Assembly: GCA_945885485.1 (NCBI GenBank)
Contig: CAMCYT010000026.1
Span: forward strand, 1 to 17,982
Length of the DNA stretch: 17,982 bases
Source of the DNA: Prosthecobacter debontii
GTDB lineage: Bacteria; Verrucomicrobiota; Verrucomicrobiia; Verrucomicrobiales; Akkermansiaceae
Reading direction: 5' to 3'
The translations under genes and the position numbers were made by a program. The number at the start of each line of letters is the position of its first letter. The first letter of the stretch is position 1. The notes under the pieces were generated by a model, which saw only the letters and a program-made list of their open reading frames with translations, did not search any database and was not told where the DNA came from. Below, one piece after another: positions 1-6,273 of this stretch.

Positions 1-297
1 GGCATGCTGATGGGCCCCGCTGCTAGCAAATCGGAAATCGCCGAGTTCCGCGAGCGCATCATCGCAGATCCCACCAACTACATTGCCCAACCCGTCGTTT
101 CACTCTCGCGTTGCCCGACTTGGTGCGAGGCAGGCATGGAAGGTCGTCACGTTGATCTCAGGCCCTACATCATTTATGGTGAAACACCGCGCATCGTCCC
201 CGGCGGGCTCACCCGAGTCGCGCTTAAAAAAGGCTCCCTCGTTGTGAATTCCTCCCAAGGCGGCGGAAGTAAAGACACTTGGGTGCTACGCCATTAA
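1..297 (+). CDS. Circularly permuted ATP-grasp protein, C-terminal fragment (5' end outside window)
   Basis: The reading frame is open from the first base, so the gene begins upstream; about 98 C-terminal residues are visible. The fragment contains YIAQPVVSLSRCPTW, then HVDLRPYIIYG, then VPGGLTRVALKKGSLVVNSS and a final GGGSKDTWVL. From memory this is the highly conserved tail of the circularly permuted type-2 ATP-grasp family (formerly DUF404/DUF407), a predicted amide or peptide ligase. The Arg of LRP and the Asn of VVNSSQGG would contribute to the ATP/Mg site. The alpha-E gene starts 24 bases after the stop and a transglutaminase follows, which is the usual neighbourhood of this family and supports the call. 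The substrate is unknown. The GG-ATP-grasp domain itself cannot be judged because it lies outside the window. Confidence 0.87.
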   Translation, partial: GMLMGPAASKSEIAEFRERIIADPTNYIAQPVVSLSRCPTWCEAGMEGRHVDLRPYIIYGETPRIVPGGLTRVALKKGSLVVNSSQGGGSKDTWVLRH

Positions 298-321
298 ACC
301 CCATCACTTTTCCTAATCACC

Positions 322-1362
322 ATGCTCTCTCGTGTTGCTAACACTCTTTACTGGATGGCTCGTTACGTAGAACGGGCCGATAACCTCGCGCGCCTGATCG
401 ATGTGAATCGACATTTATTATTGGATAACGAATCGCTCGGCAGTAATCGCATCGCGGACTTCTGGCACCCCATCATTCTCTGCACTGGAGATGAAGAACA
501 ATTTCAATCCCTATATCCGGAAACCCGCGGTGAGGATGTCATTCGGTTTCTAACAGATGATCCGAGAAACACGAGCAGCATCGCTTCCTGCGTCGCCCAA
601 GCACGCGAAAGCGCCCGGACAGTTCGTGATCAGCTTTCCGATGAAATGTGGGAGGAAATCAACGCGCTTCATCTTTTTGTTCGCTCAGAAGAAGCTGCAT
701 ATTTGTTAGGAACAGCGCCGCCGCGTTACTACGAGCGGATCCGTCGCTCGGTCGCCACATTCTTGGGAATATCCGCTACCACCCATCCACGCGATGAAGG
801 TTGGGAGTTTATGGAACTCGGACGATATCTTGAACGTGCGGATAAGACCACTCGCTTCCTCGACACCACTTCCTACCTCCCGGCTGACGGGCACGGAGGC
901 ATAGGCGCACCCGGGATATTGCACTGGACTGCCATTCTAGGTTCCTGCGGCGCGCTCGGGGCTTTCCGCTCTGTTCATCATCGCTTCGATGCCGAAGGCG
1001 CACTGAGCTTCCTTGTTTTCTCCAGAAACTTTCCACGTTCCGTTCGTTACTGCGTAGAGCGTGTGGACGAATGCATTCACCGTATTTCCAGCAGCCCTCG
1101 CGGTGGCTTCATCAACGAGGCGGAACGTGAGAGCGGTAGGCTGTTGGCCGATATCAGCTATGGCACCGCTGAAGAAGCGATGGCACTGGGTCTGCACGCT
1201 TACCTTGATGAACTACAGCAACGTTTCAACAACATCGGAGGCCTTGTCTTCGAAGCCTTTGTCCTGATGCCAGAAATGTTCGAGTCTCAACGCAGCATGC
1301 AACAGCGTGGTCACGACGCAGTCACCGCATGGAGAGAACAACAAGAACAACAGCAACAATGA
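322..1362 (+). CDS. Alpha-E domain protein (DUF403 family)
   Basis: The 346-residue product opens with MLSRVANTLYWMARYVERAD, the signature start of the alpha-E family, an all-helical domain (old name DUF403) of unknown biochemical activity. A second copy of the same kind of motif, ELGRYLERADKTTRFLD, occurs near residues 165-180, as expected for the internal helical repeat. Length matches the usual 310-350 residues. The C terminus ends in a glutamine-rich tail (REQQEQQQQ), probably disordered. No signal peptide or membrane segment is visible, so it should be cytoplasmic. It sits between the ATP-grasp gene and the transglutaminase gene on the same strand, most likely one operon. Iyer, Aravind and colleagues grouped these three families as a predicted peptide-synthesis or modification system; its function has not been shown. 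No clear Shine-Dalgarno precedes the ATG. Confidence 0.92.
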   Translation: MLSRVANTLYWMARYVERADNLARLIDVNRHLLLDNESLGSNRIADFWHPIILCTGDEEQFQSLYPETRGEDVIRFLTDDPRNTSSIASCVAQARESARTVRDQLSDEMWEEINALHLFVRSEEAAYLLGTAPPRYYERIRRSVATFLGISATTHPRDEGWEFMELGRYLERADKTTRFLDTTSYLPADGHGGIGAPGILHWTAILGSCGALGAFRSVHHRFDAEGALSFLVFSRNFPRSVRYCVERVDECIHRISSSPRGGFINEAERESGRLLADISYGTAEEAMALGLHAYLDELQQRFNNIGGLVFEAFVLMPEMFESQRSMQQRGHDAVTAWREQQEQQQQ

Positions 1363-1420
1363 AGTTGTTATTGGTTATCTGAAATCAGCCTGCCAGATTG
1401 ATCATCGTCCTTTTCATCGC

Positions 1421-2263
1421 ATGAAGCTCTCCGTCGTCCATCGCACCATCTTCCGTTACGGAGGACCTGTCACTGACAGCATGAACGAGCTGCATCTCGA
1501 ACCACGCACGTTTCCGTTTCAGAAAACGATCTCATCACTGATCCGTGTGCTGCCAGCCACGCGCTTGAGTAAATTTCAAGACCTGTTTCAAAACACCACG
1601 CACCATTTCGAAGTCTTGAGAAATCACCAATATCTAGAAGTCGAAAGCAGAATCCGCGTTCACAATTTACCTTTAGAAATTCCAGAAGAAGCACGCATTG
1701 CGACCAAAGAAATTTATCGCACCGCCGCCGTGCGAGATCGCAGTTGGCCCTATCTCAACGAGAGCGCACGCGTCATTTTCCGCCCGGAAATTTGGCGACA
1801 ATCAATCGATCTAACATTTGGACACGATGCTTATTTTGATAAAGCCATGGCAATCATGAATTGGATCCACTCGGAATTTCGCTATGAGCCAGGAAGCACC
1901 AATGTGGCCACCCATCTCGATCAATGTTTCGCTGAGAAACGTGGGGTCTGCCAAGATTTCACCCACGTTATGCTTGGGCTCTGCCGCGCCGCTGATATTC
2001 CTGCCCGTTACGCATCCGGTTATCTTTACAACGGTCCGCGCGATCACCTCATAGGCGCACAAGCCTCCCATGCATGGGCCGAGGTGTTTCTCCCCGTCGT
2101 CGGCTGGATTGGCTTCGATCCCACTAACAACACCCTAGCCGATGCCCGTTACGTCAAAATCGCCGTCGGCCGCGACTATGAAGACGTCGCCCCTATCCGC
2201 GGCTCCTACCGCGGCTCCGCCCACTGCCAATTGGAAGTCGATGTGCTTGTGGAGGCGATTTGA
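1421..2263 (+). CDS. Transglutaminase-like cysteine protease family protein
   Basis: The 280-residue product begins MKLSVVHRTIFRYGGPV, matching the bacterial transglutaminase N-terminal domain (a beta-sandwich, about residues 1-85). The transglutaminase core follows with a full papain-like triad: Cys177 in KRGVCQDFTH, His217 in SHAWAEVF and Asp233 in GFDPTNN. No signal peptide is seen. The frame is open back to a GTG at 1307, but that extension overlaps the alpha-E gene and adds 38 residues without family resemblance; the ATG at 1421 gives the normal N terminus and length. Third gene of the ATP-grasp/alpha-E/transglutaminase cluster, 58 bases after the alpha-E stop. In this setting it is predicted to act as a peptidase or amide hydrolase on the product of the ATP-grasp enzyme (inference from published genome-context work); true protein cross-linking is less likely. 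Confidence 0.93.
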   Translation: MKLSVVHRTIFRYGGPVTDSMNELHLEPRTFPFQKTISSLIRVLPATRLSKFQDLFQNTTHHFEVLRNHQYLEVESRIRVHNLPLEIPEEARIATKEIYRTAAVRDRSWPYLNESARVIFRPEIWRQSIDLTFGHDAYFDKAMAIMNWIHSEFRYEPGSTNVATHLDQCFAEKRGVCQDFTHVMLGLCRAADIPARYASGYLYNGPRDHLIGAQASHAWAEVFLPVVGWIGFDPTNNTLADARYVKIAVGRDYEDVAPIRGSYRGSAHCQLEVDVLVEAI

Positions 2264-2279
2264 ACGGGAAAACTTAAGA

Positions 2280-2392
2280 GGTGGGGCTCCATCGCCGAGG
2301 GAGCCGCGCGAAGCGGAGAATCATTTAATGAATCTGATGAAAAATCTTTGTCACCTCGCTTCGCGCGGTTGTCTCGGCGAGACAACCCTACC
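2280..2392. repeat. Composite inverted repeat (REPIN-like), GGTAGGG-head family
   Basis: Two arms, 2280-2318 and 2355-2392, are imperfect reverse complements. Each has a GGTRGGG head, a hairpin and a GCGCGAAGCG tail. The left hairpin is GGCTCCATC-GCC-GAGGGAGCC (one mismatch) and the right one, read on the minus strand, is GGTTGTCTC-GCC-GAGACAACC (perfect). Head, loop, CTC/GAG stem base and tail are shared, while the outer stem bases differ in a paired way. It lies 16 bases after the transglutaminase stop and could also end that transcript, although no T-run follows. Confidence 0.8.
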
Positions 2393-2397
2393 CATAT

Positions 2398-2416
2398 CGG
2401 CAGCAGAATGCAGCCG
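2398..2416. repeat. Short hairpin, probable REP-like fragment
   Basis: CGGCAGCA-GAA-TGCAGCCG forms an 8-bp stem with one mismatch and a 3-base loop. Read on the minus strand it is preceded by AAGGAG, resembling the head of the palindrome at 9167-9312, so it may be a degenerate member of that second family. Weakly supported because it is short. Confidence 0.4.
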
Positions 2417-2441
2417 CTCCTTGCTTAAAAAGACTTGCGCA

Positions 2442-2461
2442 GCGGCATTTGCCGCCCTACC
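2442..2461 (-). repeat. GGTAGGG-head hairpin directly upstream of ndk
   Basis: Read on the minus strand this is GGTAGGGCGGCAAATGCCGC: the same GGTAGGG head seen at 2386-2392 and 2918-2924, then a GC-rich stem (GCGGC/GCCGC) with a 4-base loop. The following bases, TGCGCAAG, partly match the GCGCGAAG tail of the element at 2280-2392. It ends 8 bases before the ndk start codon and takes the place where a ribosome binding site would be expected. Confidence 0.6.
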
Positions 2462-2469
2462 TCAAGCCC

Positions 2470-2907
2470 ATGGCTAACGAAACTACGCTGATTCTTTTTA
2501 AACCTGATGCTGTCACCAAAAACCTCTCCGGTGAGGTGCTTGCCCGCTTTGCTAAAGAAGGCTTTGTGATCCGGGGGATCAAAATGATGACTCTCAGTGA
2601 TGAAATCCTCGCTGAACACTACGCCCACATCGCCGCCATGCCGTTTTTCCCATCCGTGCGTTGCTTCATGCAGGAAACCCCCGTAATCGCCCTCGCACTC
2701 GAAGGAGATAACGTCATTTCCCGCGTCCGCGACCTTCTCGGCCCAACCGATTCCACCACCGCCGCCGCTGGCACGATTCGTGGTGATTTCGGCGACAAAT
2801 CTGGCGACTCGAAAATGCGCAACGTCTGCCACGCCTCCGACTCCCCAGAAGCCGCTGCCGCAGAAATCAAACGCTTCTTCAAAGACGGCGAGATTTTCGC
2901 TTACTAA
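2470..2907 (+). CDS. ndk: Nucleoside diphosphate kinase
   Basis: The enzyme transfers the terminal phosphate of ATP to other NDPs and dNDPs through a phosphohistidine, balancing cytoplasmic nucleotide pools. The 145-residue product has the family N terminus TLILFKPDAV, the Kpn-loop region around HIAAMPFFPSV, the GPTDSTTAAAGTIRGDF segment and the active-site stretch NVCHASDSPEAA with catalytic His121. It ends with the usual F-x-x-GEIFAY type tail. Length is typical (about 140-150). The frame is open to a TTG at 2449, but this lies inside a repeat hairpin; the ATG at 2470 gives the canonical start. No Shine-Dalgarno is visible in front of it. Immediate flanks on both sides are hairpin repeats, so it is probably transcribed alone or from within the repeat-rich gap. 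Confidence 0.97.
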   Translation: MANETTLILFKPDAVTKNLSGEVLARFAKEGFVIRGIKMMTLSDEILAEHYAHIAAMPFFPSVRCFMQETPVIALALEGDNVISRVRDLLGPTDSTTAAAGTIRGDFGDKSGDSKMRNVCHASDSPEAAAAEIKRFFKDGEIFAY

Positions 2908-2917
2908 GAATAAGCTT

Positions 2918-2943
2918 GGTAGGGTCGTTTTGATAAAACGACC
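2918..2943. repeat. GGTAGGG-head hairpin between convergent genes, possible terminator
   Basis: GGTAGGG is followed by a perfect 9-bp stem, GGTCGTTTT-GAT-AAAACGACC, at 2923-2943. Head and 3-base loop size match the elements upstream of ndk, but the stem sequence is unrelated. It lies 10 bases after the ndk stop and 10 bases after the stop of the opposing isomerase gene, so it is well placed as a terminator in both directions. No T-run follows the stem on either strand, so factor-independent termination is uncertain. Confidence 0.6.
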
Positions 2944-2953
2944 GCCGTTTCCA

Positions 2954-3820
2954 TTACGCGCGCATTTTTGAGTAAGCACGCAAGTAGCCGACGCACTGTG
3001 CAATTTCAGGCAAGTTGCTGTCCCAGTTGTGTTCGTATTCGATCGAAACGTTGCCTTTGAAACCGTGTTTGCGCACTTCGTCCAAGATCGCGACGTTGTC
3101 GATGATGCCGGTTCCGAACGGACGGTCATGTGTCCATTTTTCAATCGATTCACGATCTTTCATGTGGAACGAATGCACGCGGGTAGCAACTTTTTTGATC
3201 ACTTCCAAAGGATTCAGTCCACTGGTCGCCCAGTGGCCGATATCGGCGCAGATGCCAACGTTTGCGTGACGATCTTTTACCGCATTGAAAACGAAATCCG
3301 GATCCCAGAGTTTGTAGTTGGGTTTCTTCGGATGGTTGTGAAAACCGATTTTAATATCATACTCGGCGGCGAGTTTTTCGATGAGGTCGATGGATTCGAT
3401 GCTCTCCGTGTTGATGCTGTAGAGGCCGAGTTTTTTGCCCAACTCGAAGATGGCACGAGCTTCAGGTTCGTTGTTGGGAATCGCGATCACACCCATGCTT
3501 TGGGCGACGATATTGTTTGCTTTAATGTGCTCAATGAGAGCAGTGAGTTTATCCTCGGGCATGCCCGGGCCGAAGTTCACCTTGTCGTGACCGCCGCCCA
3601 AAGCTTGGCCGGAAAACACCTCGACTCCACCGACGCCAGCACTAGCTGCCATTTGGATGGCTTCAAACAAACTGAATTTTTTGAGCGACCAGCATTGCAC
3701 GGTGATCCCGAAACCTGCTGCCGTGACAGCCGCTTGCGGAATGGGAGCGCCTTTGGAACGGAGAGCCAACAGCACCGAAGCGGCAGGAATCATGGTAAAG
3801 AGTGAACGACGTTTCATCAT
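2954..3820 (-). CDS. Exported xylose-isomerase-like TIM-barrel protein (sugar phosphate isomerase/epimerase family)
   Basis: The 288-residue product belongs to the AP_endonuc_2/xylose-isomerase-like TIM-barrel family. The N terminus KRRSLFTMIPAASVLLAL has twin arginines followed by a hydrophobic stretch, reading as a Tat signal, so the protein is probably exported folded with a bound metal. Barrel motifs appear in order: GVGGVEVF, NTESIESI (metal Glu), GFHNHP, GICADIGHW (Asp and His), HSFHMKDRE and a final SIEYEHNW (Glu). The full set of expected metal ligands is present. Such exported isomerase homologues are common in Planctomycetota and Verrucomicrobiota and usually act in sugar or inositol-type pathways; the substrate cannot be told from sequence. 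It is divergent from proS and convergent with ndk. Two adjacent ATG codons start the frame (3820 or 3817); no strong Shine-Dalgarno is seen. Confidence 0.88.
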   Translation of the reverse strand: MMKRRSLFTMIPAASVLLALRSKGAPIPQAAVTAAGFGITVQCWSLKKFSLFEAIQMAASAGVGGVEVFSGQALGGGHDKVNFGPGMPEDKLTALIEHIKANNIVAQSMGVIAIPNNEPEARAIFELGKKLGLYSINTESIESIDLIEKLAAEYDIKIGFHNHPKKPNYKLWDPDFVFNAVKDRHANVGICADIGHWATSGLNPLEVIKKVATRVHSFHMKDRESIEKWTHDRPFGTGIIDNVAILDEVRKHGFKGNVSIEYEHNWDSNLPEIAQCVGYLRAYSKMRA

Positions 3821-3936
3821 GTAGAGAAAATAACCAGAGTTCCACCAAGGAGCAACCCCTGAATACTCGCCATCATCAAACGAAGTGGATCGTGGCTTGC
3901 AAAGTTGAGCGGGATGGAAAAAGTTTCCGCAACGTC
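3821..3936. promoter_or_regulatory. Divergent intergenic region between the Tat-exported isomerase gene and proS
   Basis: The 116 bases between the two divergent starts must hold promoters for both genes. I can see a short palindrome, GGAAAAAGTTTCC, at 3915-3927 just before the proS start, but no convincing -35/-10 pair, riboswitch or T-box. The call rests on gene orientation only. Confidence 0.4.
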
Positions 3937-5478
3937 ATGTCCGCATCCCAAACCGCCATCCAACCAACCCGTGAGCAGGATTTTCCTGAGTGGTATCAAC
4001 AAGTCATCAAAGCCGCCGATTTAGCGGAGAACTCGGAGACCCGAGGCTGCATGGTGATCAAGCCGTGGGGCTATGGGATTTGGGAGTTGATCCAGCAGCA
4101 GCTCGACCGACGTTTCAAAGCGACCGGGCATGAGAACGCGTATTTCCCTTTATTGATTCCGTTGTCGTATTTGGAAAAGGAAGCGGAGCATGCCGAGGGT
4201 TTTGCGACGGAGTGCGCGGTAGTGACGCATCACCGGCTTGAGGCGGTAAAAGATGAGGTCACGGGAAAAACGAAAATGATCCCGACCGGAGAACTCGCGG
4301 AGCCTTACGTGATCCGTCCGACATCGGAGACGATTATCGGCGCGGCGTTTGCGCGTTGGGTGCAATCGTATCGCGATCTGCCGTTGTTGATCAACCAATG
4401 GGCCAACGTGATGCGCTGGGAGATGCGGCCGCGTTTGTTTTTGAGAACCGCAGAGTTTCTCTGGCAAGAAGGCCACACCGCGCATGAAACGAAAGCGGAA
4501 GCCATCGTTGAAACGCGCATGATCCACGGACTCTATGAAGAGTTCCTCCGCGATCATTTGGCGATACCTGTCATTCCCGGCGAGAAAACCGAAAACGAGC
4601 GCTTCCCCGGCGCAGACATGACTCTAACAGTCGAGGCGATGGTGCAAGATAGAAAAGCCATCCAAGCAGGCACCTCGCATTATCTCGGACAGAATTTCTC
4701 TAAAGCACAGGACATCTCTTTCACGGGTCGTGATGGCACACAGGATTTTGCGCACACCACTTCGTGGGGAGTTTCCACCCGTTTGATCGGCACCTTGATC
4801 ATGGCGCATTCGGATGATGACGGCTTGGTGCTGCCACCACGCGTCGCCACCAAACAGGTCGTGATCATTCCCGTGACTCCGAAGGAAGACACCAAAGAGG
4901 CCGTGCTAGCCTCGTGTCAGGCACTGGCGGAAACGCTCAGGACCACCCGCACCTTCCACGGCGATCCGATCCGTGTGAATGTCGATACTCGCGATATCCA
5001 AGGCGGCCAGAAAAAATGGGATTGGGTGAAAAAAGGCACCCCGATCCGCATCGAGATCGGGCCTCGCGATATCGAATCCCGTAAAGTTTGTATGCAGCGT
5101 CGCGATCAAGCGCCGACGGAGAAGAGCTTCATGGATAAAGAAGAATTTATCCAAAAAGTGACGGATATTTTGCAGAACATTCATGACAACTTACTCAACA
5201 ACGCGACCCAATTCCGCGATGCCAATATCATTGCCTGCAATGATGTGGCAGAGTTTCACGCGCATTGGAGTAAAGAGAATCCAGGTTGGTTACTAACGCC
5301 ATGGGCGGGAACTTCCGATGAGGAAGAGCAACTTTCCAAACAACACAAAATCACCATCCGTTGCTTGCCAATTCCGGAAGCAGGGCTTTCCAAAGAACTG
5401 TTAGAAAAAGTCGACGGCGCTTGTTTCTTCACCGGCAAACCCAGCCAAACCATCGCGATCTGGGGACGGAGTTATTGA
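3937..5478 (+). CDS. proS: Prolyl-tRNA synthetase, type 3 (archaeal/eukaryote-like)
   Basis: The enzyme attaches proline to tRNA-Pro in the cytoplasm. The 513-residue product has the class II motifs of the short ProS type: RGCMVIKPWGYGIWELI (motif 1), MRWEMRPRLFLRTAEFLWQEGHTAH (motif 2, start 20 residues given as key part RTAEFLWQEGHTAH), and TSWGVSTRLIGTLIMAHSDD (motif 3), then an anticodon-binding domain and the C-terminal domain ending in GRSY, the usual terminal Tyr. There is no INS editing insertion between motifs 2 and 3, so this is not the long bacterial form. Start: the frame is open upstream to 3802, but that overlaps the divergent gene; ATG 3937 gives the normal N terminus. Oddity: in the C-terminal zinc-binding segment the usual Cys positions read Ala457 and Thr499, and only Cys496 appears kept, so zinc is probably not bound. 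Confidence 0.96.
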   Translation: MSASQTAIQPTREQDFPEWYQQVIKAADLAENSETRGCMVIKPWGYGIWELIQQQLDRRFKATGHENAYFPLLIPLSYLEKEAEHAEGFATECAVVTHHRLEAVKDEVTGKTKMIPTGELAEPYVIRPTSETIIGAAFARWVQSYRDLPLLINQWANVMRWEMRPRLFLRTAEFLWQEGHTAHETKAEAIVETRMIHGLYEEFLRDHLAIPVIPGEKTENERFPGADMTLTVEAMVQDRKAIQAGTSHYLGQNFSKAQDISFTGRDGTQDFAHTTSWGVSTRLIGTLIMAHSDDDGLVLPPRVATKQVVIIPVTPKEDTKEAVLASCQALAETLRTTRTFHGDPIRVNVDTRDIQGGQKKWDWVKKGTPIRIEIGPRDIESRKVCMQRRDQAPTEKSFMDKEEFIQKVTDILQNIHDNLLNNATQFRDANIIACNDVAEFHAHWSKENPGWLLTPWAGTSDEEEQLSKQHKITIRCLPIPEAGLSKELLEKVDGACFFTGKPSQTIAIWGRSY

Positions 5479-5491
5479 GGTAGGAGTTATG

Positions 5492-5557
5492 AATTGGACC
5501 GCGTGACTCCAGTCGCGCTCTTCCATAAATGCGCGAGTGGACTCGCGCGGTCCATTA
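5492..5557. repeat. REP/REPIN palindrome, copy A (left of the RAYT gene)
   Basis: The 66-bp element has two arms: GGACCGCGTGACTCCAGTCG and, on the other side, the near reverse complement ending CTCGCGCGGTCC; 20 of 23 core bases pair. Each arm also contains its own small hairpin (GACT-CC-AGTC and GAGT-GG-ACTC), the nested layout of REP sequences. It starts 13 bases after the proS stop and may double as its terminator. Confidence 0.85.
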
Positions 5558-5578
5558 AGACACAACACAGTCCTTGCT

Positions 5579-6178
5579 TCATTCCTTCCAAGCGCTACTC
5601 CAACGCCACTCTTCTGGTGTATGACATAGCCCTGCTTTTACAGGATTCATGCGGACGTATCGCCGAGCACGTGATAAATACTCTTCATCTCTTATCAGTC
5701 GATCGAAAAAGTCTACTGCCCAGAGACGACCTGATCTGCCTACCAGTTGATTGATTTTCCGAGCTGTGAAATTTTTCCATGAACGCACCACCTCTACGAA
5801 ACTGTGTTCAGCACGCAGACGAATCATTACATGCACATGATTCGGCATCACACACCATTCGATGAGGTCATAGCGTTCACCATCGAAATGGCCTAGCGCA
5901 TCCGCTACCACAGCAGCGCATCTTGGATCGCGTAACCAGCAACGCCCCATTCCTGCATCTTCATATTCGGCAATTTTACGGGCTAGTTCTGATGCATCTT
6001 TTGAATCAGGTGTGTTTTCATAAAGTTGCTTCAATTTTTCTATGACATGCTTCGGAAGTGAATCTGCTAGACGAAAGGTGATTCCCGTTACCCTGCTGCT
6101 CATTTCAAGATGGGGCAGATATCCCCGTTGATACCACCCGCGCGACTGGACATATTTCATATGTTCATTTGAACACAT
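5579..6178 (-). CDS. REP-associated tyrosine transposase (RAYT, IS200-like Y1 family)
   Basis: The 199-residue product has the HUH motif in WCVMPNHVHVMIRL (His114, Val115, His116) and the likely nucleophile Tyr174 in RRYVRMNPVKAGL, followed by EEWRWSSAW. The N-terminal RGYLPHLEM and ITFRLADSLP segments and RLWAVDFFDRLIRDEEYL before the Tyr are typical of RAYTs, which cut single-stranded palindromic DNA. All catalytic residues are present, so the gene looks intact. Two starts are possible: ATG 6178, or ATG 6160, which gives MKYVQSRGWYQRGYLPHLEM and looks more like the family. The palindrome TGTTCAAATGAACA (6162-6175) lies between the two starts and could regulate translation or bind a repressor. 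It is flanked by REP copies A and B, its probable substrates. Confidence 0.93.
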   Translation of the reverse strand: MCSNEHMKYVQSRGWYQRGYLPHLEMSSRVTGITFRLADSLPKHVIEKLKQLYENTPDSKDASELARKIAEYEDAGMGRCWLRDPRCAAVVADALGHFDGERYDLIEWCVMPNHVHVMIRLRAEHSFVEVVRSWKNFTARKINQLVGRSGRLWAVDFFDRLIRDEEYLSRARRYVRMNPVKAGLCHTPEEWRWSSAWKE

Positions 6179-6200
6179 TTATTACGCGAGTCAATCATTG

Positions 6201-6265
6201 AATTGGACCGCGTGACTCCAGTCGCGCTTATTTAAAGAGCGCGAGTGGACTCGCGCGGTCCATTA
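6201..6265. repeat. REP/REPIN palindrome, copy B (right of the RAYT gene)
   Basis: This 65-bp element has the same arms as copy A (identical AATTGGACCGCGTGACTCCA left end and the same CGCGCGGTCCATTA right end). Only the central spacer differs: TTATTTAAAGA here against TCTTCCATAAAT in copy A. Orientation matches copy A, so the two are direct repeats of one palindrome. It ends 8 bases before the gcvP stop codon. Confidence 0.85.
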
Positions 6266-6273
6266 AGACTCCA

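Larger units (their letters stand above)
5492..6265. mobile_element. RAYT gene with flanking REP palindromes (REP-RAYT unit)
   Basis: A Y1-type transposase gene is flanked by two nearly identical palindromes, 66 and 65 bp long and in the same orientation (copies A and B). This is the arrangement known for REP-associated tyrosine transposases, in which the enzyme recognises and cuts the neighbouring palindromes. The unit lies between proS and gcvP, neither of which is interrupted. RAYTs are often domesticated and kept as single copies, so current mobility is not implied. Confidence 0.75.

Noticed and set aside
1307..1420. Longer transglutaminase start overlapping the alpha-E gene, or a fusion of the two
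   Set aside because: The frame differs from alpha-E, the 38 extra residues lack family resemblance, and ATG 1421 yields the canonical N terminus.
2918..2943. Classical rho-independent terminator after ndk
   Set aside because: The stem is perfect, but no T-run follows on either strand and the GGTAGGG head ties it to the repeat family; termination remains only possible.
2425..3153. 242-codon open frame on the minus strand
   Set aside because: It is antisense to ndk and overlaps the end of the isomerase gene in another frame; its product is low-complexity and unlike any family.
3029..3805. 258-codon open frame on the plus strand
   Set aside because: It lies wholly antisense to the isomerase gene, which has a signal peptide and all family motifs; the antisense translation shows no recognisable domain.
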